35,217 nucleotides of DNA, taken from Mesorhizobium sp. SCN 65-20. Its GTDB lineage: Bacteria; Pseudomonadota; Alphaproteobacteria; Rhizobiales; Rhizobiaceae. The position numbers were made by a program, and so were the translations under genes. The stretch is taken from NCBI GenBank assembly GCA_001724355.1, contig MEEF01000029.1:1-35217 (forward strand). The letters are read 5' to 3'. The stretch's first letter is position 1. Every line of letters begins with the position of its first letter. Under the pieces are notes generated by a model. It was not told where the DNA came from and did not search any database. It worked only from the letters and a program-made list of their open reading frames with translations. Positions 17,254-25,006 of this stretch are shown here, one piece after another.

Positions 17254-18666
17254 GTGGTCGCGTTCGACGAAATGCTCCCGGCCGAAGCCGGATTGAGAAA
17301 ACCCTACGAAGCCTACGACGGCTGGCTGAAGAACCAGGATCCCGCTCGACTTACCGAAAAAATGCGCGATGCCGAGCGCGTCTTCCGCAAGACGGGCATC
17401 ACTTTCGCCGTCTATGGCGAGCGCGACGCCTCCGAGCGTTTGATCCCCTTCGATATCGTGCCGCGCATCATTGCCGGCAACGAGTGGCGGCGCCTGACGC
17501 AGGGCATCGAGCAGCGCGTCCAGGCCCTGAACGCCTTTCTCGACGACATCTACCATCGCCAGGAAATCCTGCGCGCGGGGCGCGTCCCGCGCGAACTCAT
17601 CGCCACCAACGAGGCGTTCCTGCCCGAGATGATCGGGGTCAAGCCGCCGGCGGGAGTCTACACCCACATCATCGGCGTCGACATCGTCCGCATCAGCGAG
17701 AACGAATTCTACGTTCTCGAGGACAACGCGCGCACACCATCGGGCGTGTCCTACATGCTCGAGAACCGCGAGACGATGCTGCAGCTCTTCCCCGAGCTGT
17801 TCCAGCGCATCAAGGTCCAGCCGGTCGAGAACTACCCGCAGCTTTTGCGCCAGTCGCTGTCGGCGGTGCGGCCGAGCAACGTGAGCGGCGTGCCAACCAT
17901 TGCCGTGCTCACGCCCGGGAGCTTCAATTCCGCCTATTTCGAGCATGCCTTCCTCGCCGACCAGATGGGCGTGCAACTGGTCGAGGGCCAGGATCTGCGC
18001 GTCGTGGACGGGCATGTGGCGATGCGGACGACGGAGGGCTACAAGCAGATCGATGTGCTCTACCGCCGCGTCGACGATGCCTTCCTCGATCCGCTGACTT
18101 TCCGGCCCGACTCCGCGCTTGGCGTGCCCGGCATCATGGATGTGTACCGGGCCGGCAACATCACCATCGCCAACGCCCCCGGCACCGGCATCGCCGACGA
18201 CAAGGCGATCTATTCCTACATGCCCGAGATCATCGAGTTCTACACCGGCCGCAAGCCGATCCTCGGCAACATCCCGACCTGGCGCTGCTCCGAGCCTGAC
18301 AGCCTGAAATACGTGCAGGAGCATCTCGCCGAACTGGTGGTCAAGGAGGTTCACGGGTCCGGAGGCTACGGCATGCTCGTCGGGCCGGCAGCGACCAAGA
18401 AGGAGCGCGAGGAGTTTTCCAAAAAACTCGCCGCGCGCCCGTCCAACTACATCGCCCAGCCGACGCTGTCCTTGTCCACCTGCCCGATCCTGACGGCAAA
18501 GGGGCTCGCGCCGCGACACGTCGACCTGCGCCCCTTCGTGCTGGTGTCCGACCGCATCCAGATCGTGCCCGGCGGCTTGACGCGCGTGGCGCTCAAGGAG
18601 GGGTCGCTGGTGGTCAATTCCTCGCAGGGAGGCGGGACCAAGGACACCTGGGTGCTGGATGACTAG
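17254..18666 (+). CDS. circularly permuted type 2 ATP-grasp protein
   Basis: Circularly permuted ATP-grasp ligase, about 470 aa, of the type always found beside alpha-E genes. Characteristic segments: the opening PYEAYDGWLKN, GITFAVYGERDASERLIPFDI-like sequence, RVQALNAFLDDIYHRQEIL, the ATP-grasp acidic patch DNARTPSGVSYMLENRE, and the late VVKEVHGSGGYGMLVGP and PTLSLSTCP elements. The enzyme is predicted to ligate amino groups to carboxylates (amidoligase or peptide ligase); no reaction is experimentally assigned that I can cite with certainty. The frame could start at GTG 17245, but AGGGGA (17239-17244) would touch it; GTG 17254 gives MVAFDEML and proper spacing. First gene of the conserved Anbu set, 19 nt before the alpha-E gene. 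Confidence 0.92.
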   Translation: MVAFDEMLPAEAGLRKPYEAYDGWLKNQDPARLTEKMRDAERVFRKTGITFAVYGERDASERLIPFDIVPRIIAGNEWRRLTQGIEQRVQALNAFLDDIYHRQEILRAGRVPRELIATNEAFLPEMIGVKPPAGVYTHIIGVDIVRISENEFYVLEDNARTPSGVSYMLENRETMLQLFPELFQRIKVQPVENYPQLLRQSLSAVRPSNVSGVPTIAVLTPGSFNSAYFEHAFLADQMGVQLVEGQDLRVVDGHVAMRTTEGYKQIDVLYRRVDDAFLDPLTFRPDSALGVPGIMDVYRAGNITIANAPGTGIADDKAIYSYMPEIIEFYTGRKPILGNIPTWRCSEPDSLKYVQEHLAELVVKEVHGSGGYGMLVGPAATKKEREEFSKKLAARPSNYIAQPTLSLSTCPILTAKGLAPRHVDLRPFVLVSDRIQIVPGGLTRVALKEGSLVVNSSQGGGTKDTWVLDD

Positions 18667-18685
18667 AGGGGGACGCTGAAACTCC

Positions 18686-19627
18686 ATGCTTCTCGGACGC
18701 ACGGCCAACGGGCTCTACTGGATGAACCGCTACATCGAGCGGGCCGAGAACATGGCGCGGCTGATCGATGCGGGCCTGCGGATCGCGCTGACGCGCACCC
18801 AGAACGCCTCGGACGAATGGAATTCGGTCCTGCTCTCGGCGGGCGCGGCCGGAGCGTTCGCCGAGAAGCATAGCGACTACAACGCCGAGAATGTCGCCGA
18901 CTTCCTGATGCGCGACATGGCGAACCCGTCCAGCGTGCTTGCTGCGATGGAGACCGCGCGCAACAACGCCCGCATGGTGCGCACTGCTTTGACGCGCGAG
19001 ACCTGGGAGAGCATCAACGAAGGCTGGATGTCGCTCAAGCGCATGCTGGCTGAACCGATCGACCAGCGCGAATTGCCGACCGTGCTCGACGCGATCAAGC
19101 GCGAGACCGCGATCATCCGCGGCTCGTTCTACGGCACCATGCTGCGCAACGAGATCTTCGACTTCGCGCAACTGGGCACCTATGTCGAGCGCGCCGACAA
19201 TACCGCCCGCATCCTGGACGTCAAATATTACGTGCTGCTGCCCTCGATCTCCTGGGTCGGCTCGTCGCTCGACAACTATCAGTGGGAATCGATCCTGCGT
19301 TCGGTCGCTGCGCACCGGTCCTACAGGTGGGTTTATGAAGCCGACTACAGACCGACAAGCATCGCCGAGTATCTGATACTCAACGTCCGCATGCCGCGTT
19401 CGCTGACCTTCAGCTACCGGTTCATCGCCGAGCATCTGAGGTTCCTGGCCGACGACTACAGCGCGCGCCATCCGAGCCACGAGATCGCGGAACGCACCTA
19501 TGCGCGGCTCCGCGGCACCCAGATCGGGGACATACTCGAAAGCGGCCTTCATGAGTTCCTTGCCGACTTCATCACCGAGAACAACCGGCTCGGCGAGCAG
19601 GTGGCACAGGACTTCGGTTTCCATTGA
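18686..19627 (+). CDS. alpha-E domain protein (DUF403)
   Basis: Soluble helical protein of 313 aa, the alpha-E domain found next to circularly permuted ATP-grasp ligases. The N-terminal MLLGRTANGLYWMNRYIERAENMARLID is the family signature (R-E-R-A-E-N helix), repeated in the second half as LGTYVERADNTARILDVKYY, so it is an internal duplication with two ERAxN helices. Later LRFLADDYSARHPSHEIAERTYARL is a further conserved helix. Believed to be a partner or peptide-recognising subunit of the ligase. It is 13 nt from the following transglutaminase gene start, with the operon tightly packed. Confidence 0.93.
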   Translation: MLLGRTANGLYWMNRYIERAENMARLIDAGLRIALTRTQNASDEWNSVLLSAGAAGAFAEKHSDYNAENVADFLMRDMANPSSVLAAMETARNNARMVRTALTRETWESINEGWMSLKRMLAEPIDQRELPTVLDAIKRETAIIRGSFYGTMLRNEIFDFAQLGTYVERADNTARILDVKYYVLLPSISWVGSSLDNYQWESILRSVAAHRSYRWVYEADYRPTSIAEYLILNVRMPRSLTFSYRFIAEHLRFLADDYSARHPSHEIAERTYARLRGTQIGDILESGLHEFLADFITENNRLGEQVAQDFGFH

Positions 19628-19640
19628 ACGGGTGGGCGGC

Positions 19641-20435
19641 ATGCGCCTCAAGGTTACCCATCGCACCGAATACAATTACGACCAGCCGGTCCGCTACGGG
19701 CTGCAGCGGCTGCGCTTGTGGCCCGCCAGCGGCCCCGCGCAGACGATGCTGACCTGGACGCTGCGCATCGAGGGTGCACGCGAGGAGGTGCGCTTCCTTG
19801 ACCAGTTCGGCAACGACACACGGCTGCTGAGCGTCGACGGCGACCCGCACACGATCAGCATCCTTGCCGAAGGCGAGGTGGAGACCAACGATGTCTCAGG
19901 CGTATCGGGCCTGCATCGCGGTTTCGCCCCACTCTGGCTTTTCCAGCACGAGACGCCACTCACAGCTCCCGGGCCCGCCATCAGGGACCTCGTAGCGGGC
20001 GTGGGCGAGGGCGACGAGGTCGGGCGGCTGCATAGCCTCATGGCGCTCATAGCAGAGCGGATCGTCTATGAGCCTGGAACGACCGACACGCGGACGACGG
20101 CCGAGCAAGCCCTCGTGAAGGGTGCTGGCGTTTGCCAGGACCATGCGCATGTATTTGCTGCCGGCGCGCGCCTGCTGGGCTTCCCTGCGCGCTATGTGAG
20201 CGGCTACCTGATGATGAACGACCGGGTCGAACAAGTGGCTACCCATGCCTGGGCCGAGGCCAATGTGGCGGGTCTCGGTTGGGTCGGCTTCGACGCGGCA
20301 AACTGCATTTCCCCGGACGAGCGCTACGTGCGCGTGGCCGTCGGTCGCGACTACCGCGAAGCCATGCCCATCTCCGGCATTCTGATCGGCCGCGCCGAGG
20401 AACAACTTGCAGTCCACATCACGGTGGAGCAGTAA
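19641..20435 (+). CDS. transglutaminase-like cysteine peptidase family protein
   Basis: 264-aa protein: N-terminal beta-rich Bact_transglu_N domain (RLKVTHRTEYNYDQPVRYGLQRLRL) then a transglutaminase core. The catalytic triad is visible as Cys165 in GVCQDHAHVF, His202 in ATHAWAEA and Asp218 in VGFDAAN. Members of this fold usually act as peptidases in bacteria rather than cross-linking enzymes. In this cluster it has been suggested to trim or hydrolyse the ligase product. Start ATG 19641 follows GGGTGGGC; the frame upstream overlaps the alpha-E gene. The next gene, Anbu, begins 32 nt later. Confidence 0.93.
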   Translation: MRLKVTHRTEYNYDQPVRYGLQRLRLWPASGPAQTMLTWTLRIEGAREEVRFLDQFGNDTRLLSVDGDPHTISILAEGEVETNDVSGVSGLHRGFAPLWLFQHETPLTAPGPAIRDLVAGVGEGDEVGRLHSLMALIAERIVYEPGTTDTRTTAEQALVKGAGVCQDHAHVFAAGARLLGFPARYVSGYLMMNDRVEQVATHAWAEANVAGLGWVGFDAANCISPDERYVRVAVGRDYREAMPISGILIGRAEEQLAVHITVEQ

Positions 20436-20467
20436 TCCGGCATGGAGAATGCGCCGGACGGGAACAG

Positions 20468-21199
20468 ATGACCTATTGCGTTGGCCTCAAGATCGACCGC
20501 GGCCTGGTGTTCATGTCGGACACGCGCACCAATGCCGGGATCGACAACATTTCCACCTTCCGGAAGATGAAGGTCTGGGAAGTGCCCGGCGAGAGGGTGA
20601 TCGTGCTGATGTCGGCGGGCAACCTCGCGACCACGCAATCCGTGGTGAGCCTGCTCGACGAGCGCACCAAGGCGGTCACCGATCGCGCGCCGACGCTGTT
20701 CGAAGCGCCGTCGATGTATCAGGCCGCCTGCCTTGTCGGAAACACGGTCAAGGAGGTGATCGCCAACTCGGCGCCGGTGGGCCAGACCGCCGACTCCAGC
20801 TTCAACGCCTCCTTTATCTTGGGTGGCCAGATCAAGGGCAGCGAGCCGCGCCTGTTCATGATCTATCCGGAAGGCAATTTCATCGAGAGCAGCGAGGACA
20901 CGCCGTTTTTCCAGATCGGCGAGACCAAATACGGTAAGCCCATCATCGTGCGCGCTTACGACCGCACCATGAGCTTCGCGGAAACTGTGAAGCTTCTGCT
21001 CGTATCCTTTGATTCCACACTGAAATCCAATCTTTCTGTCGGCCTGCCACTGGACCTTCTCTTCTACAAGAAGGATGCGTTCGACGTGGAGCTGAACAAG
21101 CGCATCGGCGCTGACGATCCATATTATCGGACTATTTCAGACGGCTGGTCGAATGCGCTGAAGGTGGCCTTCCAGAGCCTGCCGGACTTTCCGGAGTAG
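20468..21199 (+). CDS. Anbu proteasome-type peptidase subunit
   Basis: Anbu, a bacterial homologue of proteasome beta subunits and HslV, 243 aa. After Met removal the N-terminal nucleophile is Thr1 (MTYCVGLKIDRGLVFMSDTR); Asp17 is the Asp of SDTR when numbered from Thr1, and lysines at 32 and 34 lie where the catalytic Lys33 is found in HslV. Further landmarks are VLMSAGNLATTQSV and SFNASFILGGQI. Anbu proteins form helical or lock-washer rings in reported structures and their natural substrates are unknown. The ATG at 20468 leaves threonine at position 2, consistent with autoprocessing by methionine removal rather than propeptide cleavage. Fourth gene of the ATP-grasp/alpha-E/transglutaminase set; there is no Clp/HslU-type ATPase in the window. 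Confidence 0.93.
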   Translation: MTYCVGLKIDRGLVFMSDTRTNAGIDNISTFRKMKVWEVPGERVIVLMSAGNLATTQSVVSLLDERTKAVTDRAPTLFEAPSMYQAACLVGNTVKEVIANSAPVGQTADSSFNASFILGGQIKGSEPRLFMIYPEGNFIESSEDTPFFQIGETKYGKPIIVRAYDRTMSFAETVKLLLVSFDSTLKSNLSVGLPLDLLFYKKDAFDVELNKRIGADDPYYRTISDGWSNALKVAFQSLPDFPE

Positions 21200-21234
21200 C
21201 AGCCGACCTGCGCGTCCCCAGGGGGAGGACCAAT

Positions 21235-22641
21235 ATGGACAGCAACGAGTTTCGCCATTGGTCGGTGAAGGCGGCGGAATGGGGCGTCGACTATCGCTCC
21301 GGGCTGCGCGACCGGCCAGTGCGGCCGGATGTCGAACCGGGCAGCATCCTTGCTGCGCTCGCCGCCAGTCCGCCGGAAGAGGCCGAGCCAATGGAGGATA
21401 TCTTCGCCGACTTCGAGGCGACGATCGTGCCCGGCATGACGAACTGGCAACATCCGCGCTTCTTTGCCTATTTCCCAGCCAATTCCGCGCCGGTTTCCGT
21501 GGTCGCCGAGCATCTGGTGAGCTCGATTGCGGCCCAGTGCATGCTCTGGCAGACCTCGCCTGCGGCGACCGAGCTTGAAACCCGGATGGTCGATTGGATG
21601 CGTCAGGCGCTTGGCCTGCCTGACGGCTTCACTGGGGTGATCCAGGATTCCGCGTCGCAGGCCACACTTGCTGCCGTACTGACCATGCGTGAACGCGCGC
21701 TCGCCTGGCAGGGCAACAAGGCAGGGCTCGCAGGACAGCCCAGGCTGCGCATCTACAGTTCCGACCAGGTGCACACCTCGATCGATCGGGCCATCTGGGT
21801 CTCCGGCATCGGCGAGGACAATCTCGTGCGCATCCCGACCGCAGGAAGCAACCGCGCCATGGTGACGGAAGCGCTCGAGCGCGCGGTTGCCGAAGACCGT
21901 GCTGCGGGCTTCCTGCCGGCGGGAATTGTCGCCAGCGTCGGCGGCACTGGTGTCGGCGGCACCGACGAGATCGCAGCCGTCGCCAGGATTGCGGAACGCG
22001 AGAACCTCTATCTCCACGTCGACGCCGCCTGGGCCGGATCGGCCATGATCTGCCCGGAGTTCCGCCACTACTGGGAGGGGGTGGGAAGCGCCGATTCCAT
22101 CGTCTTCAATCCGCACAAGTGGCTGGGCGCGAAATTCGACTGCTCGATACACCTCATCCGCGATCCGGACAGCTTGGTGCGGACGCTGGCGATCCGGCCA
22201 GACTTCCTCAAGACGCATGGCCGCGACGGCATCATCAACTATTCGGAATGGTCGGTGCCTCTCGGGCGGCGCTTCCGGGCCTTGAAGCTGTGGTTCCTGT
22301 TGCGCGCGCATGGGCTTGAGGGCCTGAGGGCAATGATCCGCAATCACGTCTCGTGGAGCCGGAGGCTGGCCGAGAAGTTAGGGAACGAGCCCGATTTCGA
22401 GATTACCAGCGCCCCGATGCTGTCACTGTTCTCGTTCCGGCACGTTCCCACTGGTCTGGTCGACGTCGACGGGCATAATCTCGATCTTGTCGAGCGGATC
22501 AACCGCGACGGCCGGATTTACCTGACCCAGACGCGCCTCGACGGACGCGCGGTGATCCGCTTCCAGGTCGGGCAGTTCGAATCGACCGAAGCCGACGTCG
22601 ACCGTGCTTTCGATGTGATCGCCGAACTCGCCCGCAGCTAG
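21235..22641 (+). CDS. PLP-dependent group II amino-acid decarboxylase
   Basis: 468-aa enzyme of the aromatic-L-amino-acid/glutamate decarboxylase family (PLP fold type I). The PLP lysine is Lys295 in NPHKWLGAKFDCS; the aspartate that binds PLP nitrogen is in HVDAAWAGSA. Typical N-terminal elements: GMTNWQHPRFFAYFPANSAPVSVV and QDSASQATLAAVLTMRERA. The family decarboxylates amino acids such as phenylalanine, tyrosine, tryptophan or DOPA; the exact substrate is not readable. GGGGGAGGA lies about 9 nt before ATG. It follows Anbu by 35 nt on the same strand without an obvious terminator, so co-transcription with the Anbu set is likely. Confidence 0.93.
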   Translation: MDSNEFRHWSVKAAEWGVDYRSGLRDRPVRPDVEPGSILAALAASPPEEAEPMEDIFADFEATIVPGMTNWQHPRFFAYFPANSAPVSVVAEHLVSSIAAQCMLWQTSPAATELETRMVDWMRQALGLPDGFTGVIQDSASQATLAAVLTMRERALAWQGNKAGLAGQPRLRIYSSDQVHTSIDRAIWVSGIGEDNLVRIPTAGSNRAMVTEALERAVAEDRAAGFLPAGIVASVGGTGVGGTDEIAAVARIAERENLYLHVDAAWAGSAMICPEFRHYWEGVGSADSIVFNPHKWLGAKFDCSIHLIRDPDSLVRTLAIRPDFLKTHGRDGIINYSEWSVPLGRRFRALKLWFLLRAHGLEGLRAMIRNHVSWSRRLAEKLGNEPDFEITSAPMLSLFSFRHVPTGLVDVDGHNLDLVERINRDGRIYLTQTRLDGRAVIRFQVGQFESTEADVDRAFDVIAELARS

Positions 22642-22701
22642 ACTGGCGGCCTCGCCCGAGCCGGGCATCTTGATTTAGCTTTCGGGGTGCCTTTTCAGCG
22701 G

Positions 22702-22741
22702 TTTCGTTTTCCCCTAACCTTCGGCAAAACGAAATTAGGGG
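22702..22741. promoter_or_regulatory. nested inverted repeats, putative GlpR autoregulatory operator
   Basis: Two interleaved perfect inverted repeats: TTTCGTTTT (22702-22710) with AAAACGAAA (22726-22734), and CCCCTAA (22711-22717) with TTAGGGG (22735-22741). The first pair fits the TTTCGTTT-type sites bound by DeoR/GlpR-family repressors. The second half contains the AGGGGA ribosome site of glpR, so binding would block both transcription and translation initiation. Confidence 0.6.
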
Positions 22742-22751
22742 AATGCCAGCA

Positions 22752-23528
22752 ATGTATCTTTCGCCGCGCCAGTCCGAAATCGTCCAACTGGCAAAGGACA
22801 ATGGCCGGGTGCTGGTGGAGGATCTGGCGGCCCATTTCCAGGTTACGCCACAGACCATCCGCAAGGACCTCAACGACCTTTGCGATCAGCGGTTGCTCAG
22901 CCGCATCCATGGTGGCGCGTTGTTCCCCTCGGGCATCGAGAACCTGGAATACGAAGCGCGCCGCAAGATCGCCGCCGATGAGAAGGATGCCATCGGCCAG
23001 GCGGCGGCCCGCATCATCCCGGACAACGCATCGCTGTTCGTCAACATCGGCACCACCACGGAGGCGGTCAGCAAGGCGCTGCTGGACCACAAGGGCCTCA
23101 TGGTAATCACCAATAACATCAACGTTGCCAACAGGATGCGGGTGTATCCTGACATGGAAGTGGTGATCGCGGGCGGCGTGGTCCGTGGCTCGGACGGGGG
23201 CATCGTGGGCGAGGCCGCGGTCGACTTCATACGCCAGTTCAAGGTCGACTACGCTGTCATCGGGGCATCCGCCATCGACCACGACGGCGCTTTGCTGGAT
23301 TTCGACTTCCGCGAGGTCAAGGTAGCGCAGGCCATCATCGCCAATGCGCGCCACGTCATCCTCGTGTCCGATCGCACAAAATTCGAGCGCACCGCGCCCG
23401 TGCGGATCGCCCATCTGTCGCAGATGGATACGTTCATCACCGACCAATGCGACATCGCAAGCATCCGCAGGATATGCGCGGAATCCGACGTTCAGCTCGT
23501 CGAAACGAAACGTCCCGCGCCTTTGTGA
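22752..23528 (+). CDS. GlpR/DeoR-family transcriptional repressor
   Basis: DeoR-type repressor of 258 aa resembling GlpR. The N-terminal winged helix-turn-helix covers residues 5-55 (SPRQSEIVQLAKDNGRV to LLSRIHGGAL), with recognition-helix sequence VTPQTIRKDLNDL. The C-terminal DeoRC sugar-phosphate sensor domain has FVNIGTTTEAVSKAL for phosphate binding, then GGVVRGSDGGIVGEAA and VSDRTKF. The start at 22752 gives MYLSPRQSEI with AGGGGA nine bases upstream; the ATG at 22743 touches that site. It sits apart from any glpD or glp transporter gene in this window, so its target may be elsewhere or the neighbouring genes lost. Expected ligand: a sugar or glycerol phosphate. Confidence 0.9.
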   Translation: MYLSPRQSEIVQLAKDNGRVLVEDLAAHFQVTPQTIRKDLNDLCDQRLLSRIHGGALFPSGIENLEYEARRKIAADEKDAIGQAAARIIPDNASLFVNIGTTTEAVSKALLDHKGLMVITNNINVANRMRVYPDMEVVIAGGVVRGSDGGIVGEAAVDFIRQFKVDYAVIGASAIDHDGALLDFDFREVKVAQAIIANARHVILVSDRTKFERTAPVRIAHLSQMDTFITDQCDIASIRRICAESDVQLVETKRPAPL

Positions 23529-23941
23529 GGGCGGGTCTCGCCACGGCTGCCTTCGTCAGGTGTGTGGCGACGACAGCCGGACCGATAGTCGCGGTAACCG
23601 CGATGGCCGATCAGGGAATCGCCGGGGCGCACGTCGTGATAGCGCCGGTCGTCGCGTTCGACACGCATGACCCGCCGCTGCCGCAAGCGGCCGTCATACC
23701 GGATTTGCTTGCCCCCTGTCGCCGCGAAGTGTCGTGCAAGGCAGCGCTATGAAACGTGATTAGCATTGTGTGATCTGTCGTTGCATCCTGTCGTTGCATG
23801 CAGAGCTGCTGGGACATCTGGTCGGAACGGTGAAACGATTCCCGACCGCTAGGACACAGTGCGAGGGCGAACATCGGTTTGCGTAGAGGCCACTCTCCGC
23901 ACACATCTCCGGGATTAGAATTATCCATCCAAGGAGTTCCG
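23529..23941. other. gene-less stretch between the GlpR-type gene and the methyltransferase
   Basis: No supportable gene. A minus-strand frame near 23540-23745 is open and reads ARHFAATGGKQIRYDGRL..., rich in Arg, Tyr and Asp, but has no clear start or ribosome site and I recognise no family; it could be a decayed gene or chance. A short tandem repeat lies at 23775-23799. The right-hand part is AT-richer. Confidence 0.5.
23775..23799. repeat. tandem 13-bp repeat, two copies
   Basis: CTGTCGTTGCAT occurs at 23775-23786 and again at 23788-23799, a 13-base period. Two copies only; no palindrome or coding context. Confidence 0.7.
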
Positions 23942-24733
23942 ATGAAAAAGAGAAGTTTGGTTCTTCCGGCCGATTATCCTTGGAAAGATCTGCAAACTGC
24001 CGTGTCCTATAGAGACACCATGTTGGACAATGATGATCACTATCTATCAGTTGGTGTGTCAGCTTTCCAGGCAATCAGGCGCGCGCTGAATTTGCATGGG
24101 CTAGATGCCCCCTCAACCATCCTCGATCTGCCTTGCGGCCACAGTCGGGTGACACGCGTTTTACGTGCGGCCTTTCCCGACGCGAAAATCTATGTTTGCG
24201 ACATCGATACTGACGGCACCGAATTCTGCTCGGAAGAGTTTCATGCTGAGCCTCTAGCTGCGGGCACTGACTTCCTCAAGCTCGACTACGGGAAGAAATT
24301 CGAACTAATCTGGGTGGGCTCCCTCATCACCCACCTTCCTGCGCCGGCTACGAACGACTTTCTAGCCTTCGTGGTGCGTCACCTGACCCGAAATGGGGTG
24401 GCCGTCGTCTCGTCCCATGGTAGGTTTGTCGTCAACCGTCTCGCAGCTGATGCCCGGTCAAGCAGTGACTTCCTGGGAATCGGTGTTGATGCAGTCCAGG
24501 AGATGCTCCGAGAGTACGATGCCACGGGCCATGGTTATGCCGACTATCCTCTCGCCAACGATTCCCATCGGCATCCTCAAAGCCAAGACCAGCGGTTTGG
24601 GATATCGATCGCGAGTCGGGAATGGATTGCCGATGTAATCACTCGAGCCGGCGGGACGATCTTGTCCTATGAAGAGCAGGTGTGGGACAATCACCACGAT
24701 GTGGCGGCGTTTGCGCGTGGAGCAAGGACCTGA
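23942..24733 (+). CDS. class I SAM-dependent methyltransferase, compositionally atypical
   Basis: 263-aa cytoplasmic methyltransferase. Motif I is ILDLPCGHSRVTRVLR, motif II acid in VCDID, and FELIWVGSLITHL is the motif IV region; the C-terminal half (RFGISIASREWIADVITRAGG) fits methyltransferases often found with polysaccharide or tailoring gene sets, but the substrate is unknown. AAGGAG at 23931 sets the start at 23942. Its composition is unlike its neighbours: the 60 bases from 24001 have 26 G/C, compared with 48 of 60 at 23161-23220 in the preceding gene, and codons such as AAA, TTG and GAT are common. Together with the tRNA-Lys gene just downstream this suggests horizontal acquisition. 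Confidence 0.85.
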   Translation: MKKRSLVLPADYPWKDLQTAVSYRDTMLDNDDHYLSVGVSAFQAIRRALNLHGLDAPSTILDLPCGHSRVTRVLRAAFPDAKIYVCDIDTDGTEFCSEEFHAEPLAAGTDFLKLDYGKKFELIWVGSLITHLPAPATNDFLAFVVRHLTRNGVAVVSSHGRFVVNRLAADARSSSDFLGIGVDAVQEMLREYDATGHGYADYPLANDSHRHPQSQDQRFGISIASREWIADVITRAGGTILSYEEQVWDNHHDVAAFARGART

Positions 24734-24775
24734 GGCTGTACGAACTCGGGCGTTGGCTAGAACATCCGATGAACG

Positions 24776-24810
24776 CTGTGCGGATAGACTATTCGCAAGG
24801 TTCCGCACAG
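24776..24810. repeat. inverted repeat CTGTGCGGA / TCCGCACAG
   Basis: A perfect 9-bp inverted repeat (24776-24784 and 24802-24810) with a 17-base loop, 43 nt past the methyltransferase stop. Could act as a transcription end signal without a T tract or a protein site; undecided. Confidence 0.5.
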
Positions 24811-24868
24811 AGCGCATCCGCTCATATTGACTGAGCCGGTTAACGCATTGAAATAAAAGAGAGTTTGG

Positions 24869-24944
24869 TGGTGAGCGCGCAGGGATTCGAACCCTGGACC
24901 TACTGATTAAAAGTCAGTTGCTCTACCGGCTGAGCTACGCGCTC
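24869..24944 (-). tRNA. tRNA-Lys (anticodon TTT)
   Basis: 76-nt tRNA on the minus strand including an encoded CCA (complement of 24869-24871). Acceptor GAGCGCG pairs with CGCGCTC, discriminator A. The D arm begins TAGCTCAG, the anticodon stem-loop is ACTGA-CTTTTAA-TCAGT, giving anticodon TTT, and the T arm is CAGGG-TTCGAAT-CCCTG. Its 3' end faces the AT-richer methyltransferase, the side where integrative elements insert, but no duplicate of the tRNA 3' end was found in the window. Confidence 0.97.
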
Positions 24945-24977
24945 CCGAAGGCCGAGGGGGCCTCGAAATTGCGCCGG

Positions 24978-25006
24978 AACATAGGGAGAGTGCCTTTCCG
25001 GGTCAA
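24978..25006 (-). promoter_or_regulatory. promoter of the tRNA-Lys gene
   Basis: On the minus strand TTGACC (25006-25001), 17 bases, TATGTT (24983-24978) lie about 34 nt before the tRNA 5' end, a near-consensus housekeeping promoter. Confidence 0.65.

Noticed and set aside
16834-18708. 624-codon minus-strand open frame opposite the ATP-grasp gene
   Set aside because: Composition typical of an antisense shadow, no recognisable domain, and the plus-strand protein is a clear family member.
23540-23745. Minus-strand open frame containing YDGRLRQRRVMRVERDD
   Set aside because: Resembles coding sequence in places, but there is no start, ribosome site or family match that I can support.
24869-24890. 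Attachment-site duplication of the tRNA-Lys 3' end
   Set aside because: No second copy of the tRNA 3' end was found in the window, and no integrase gene.
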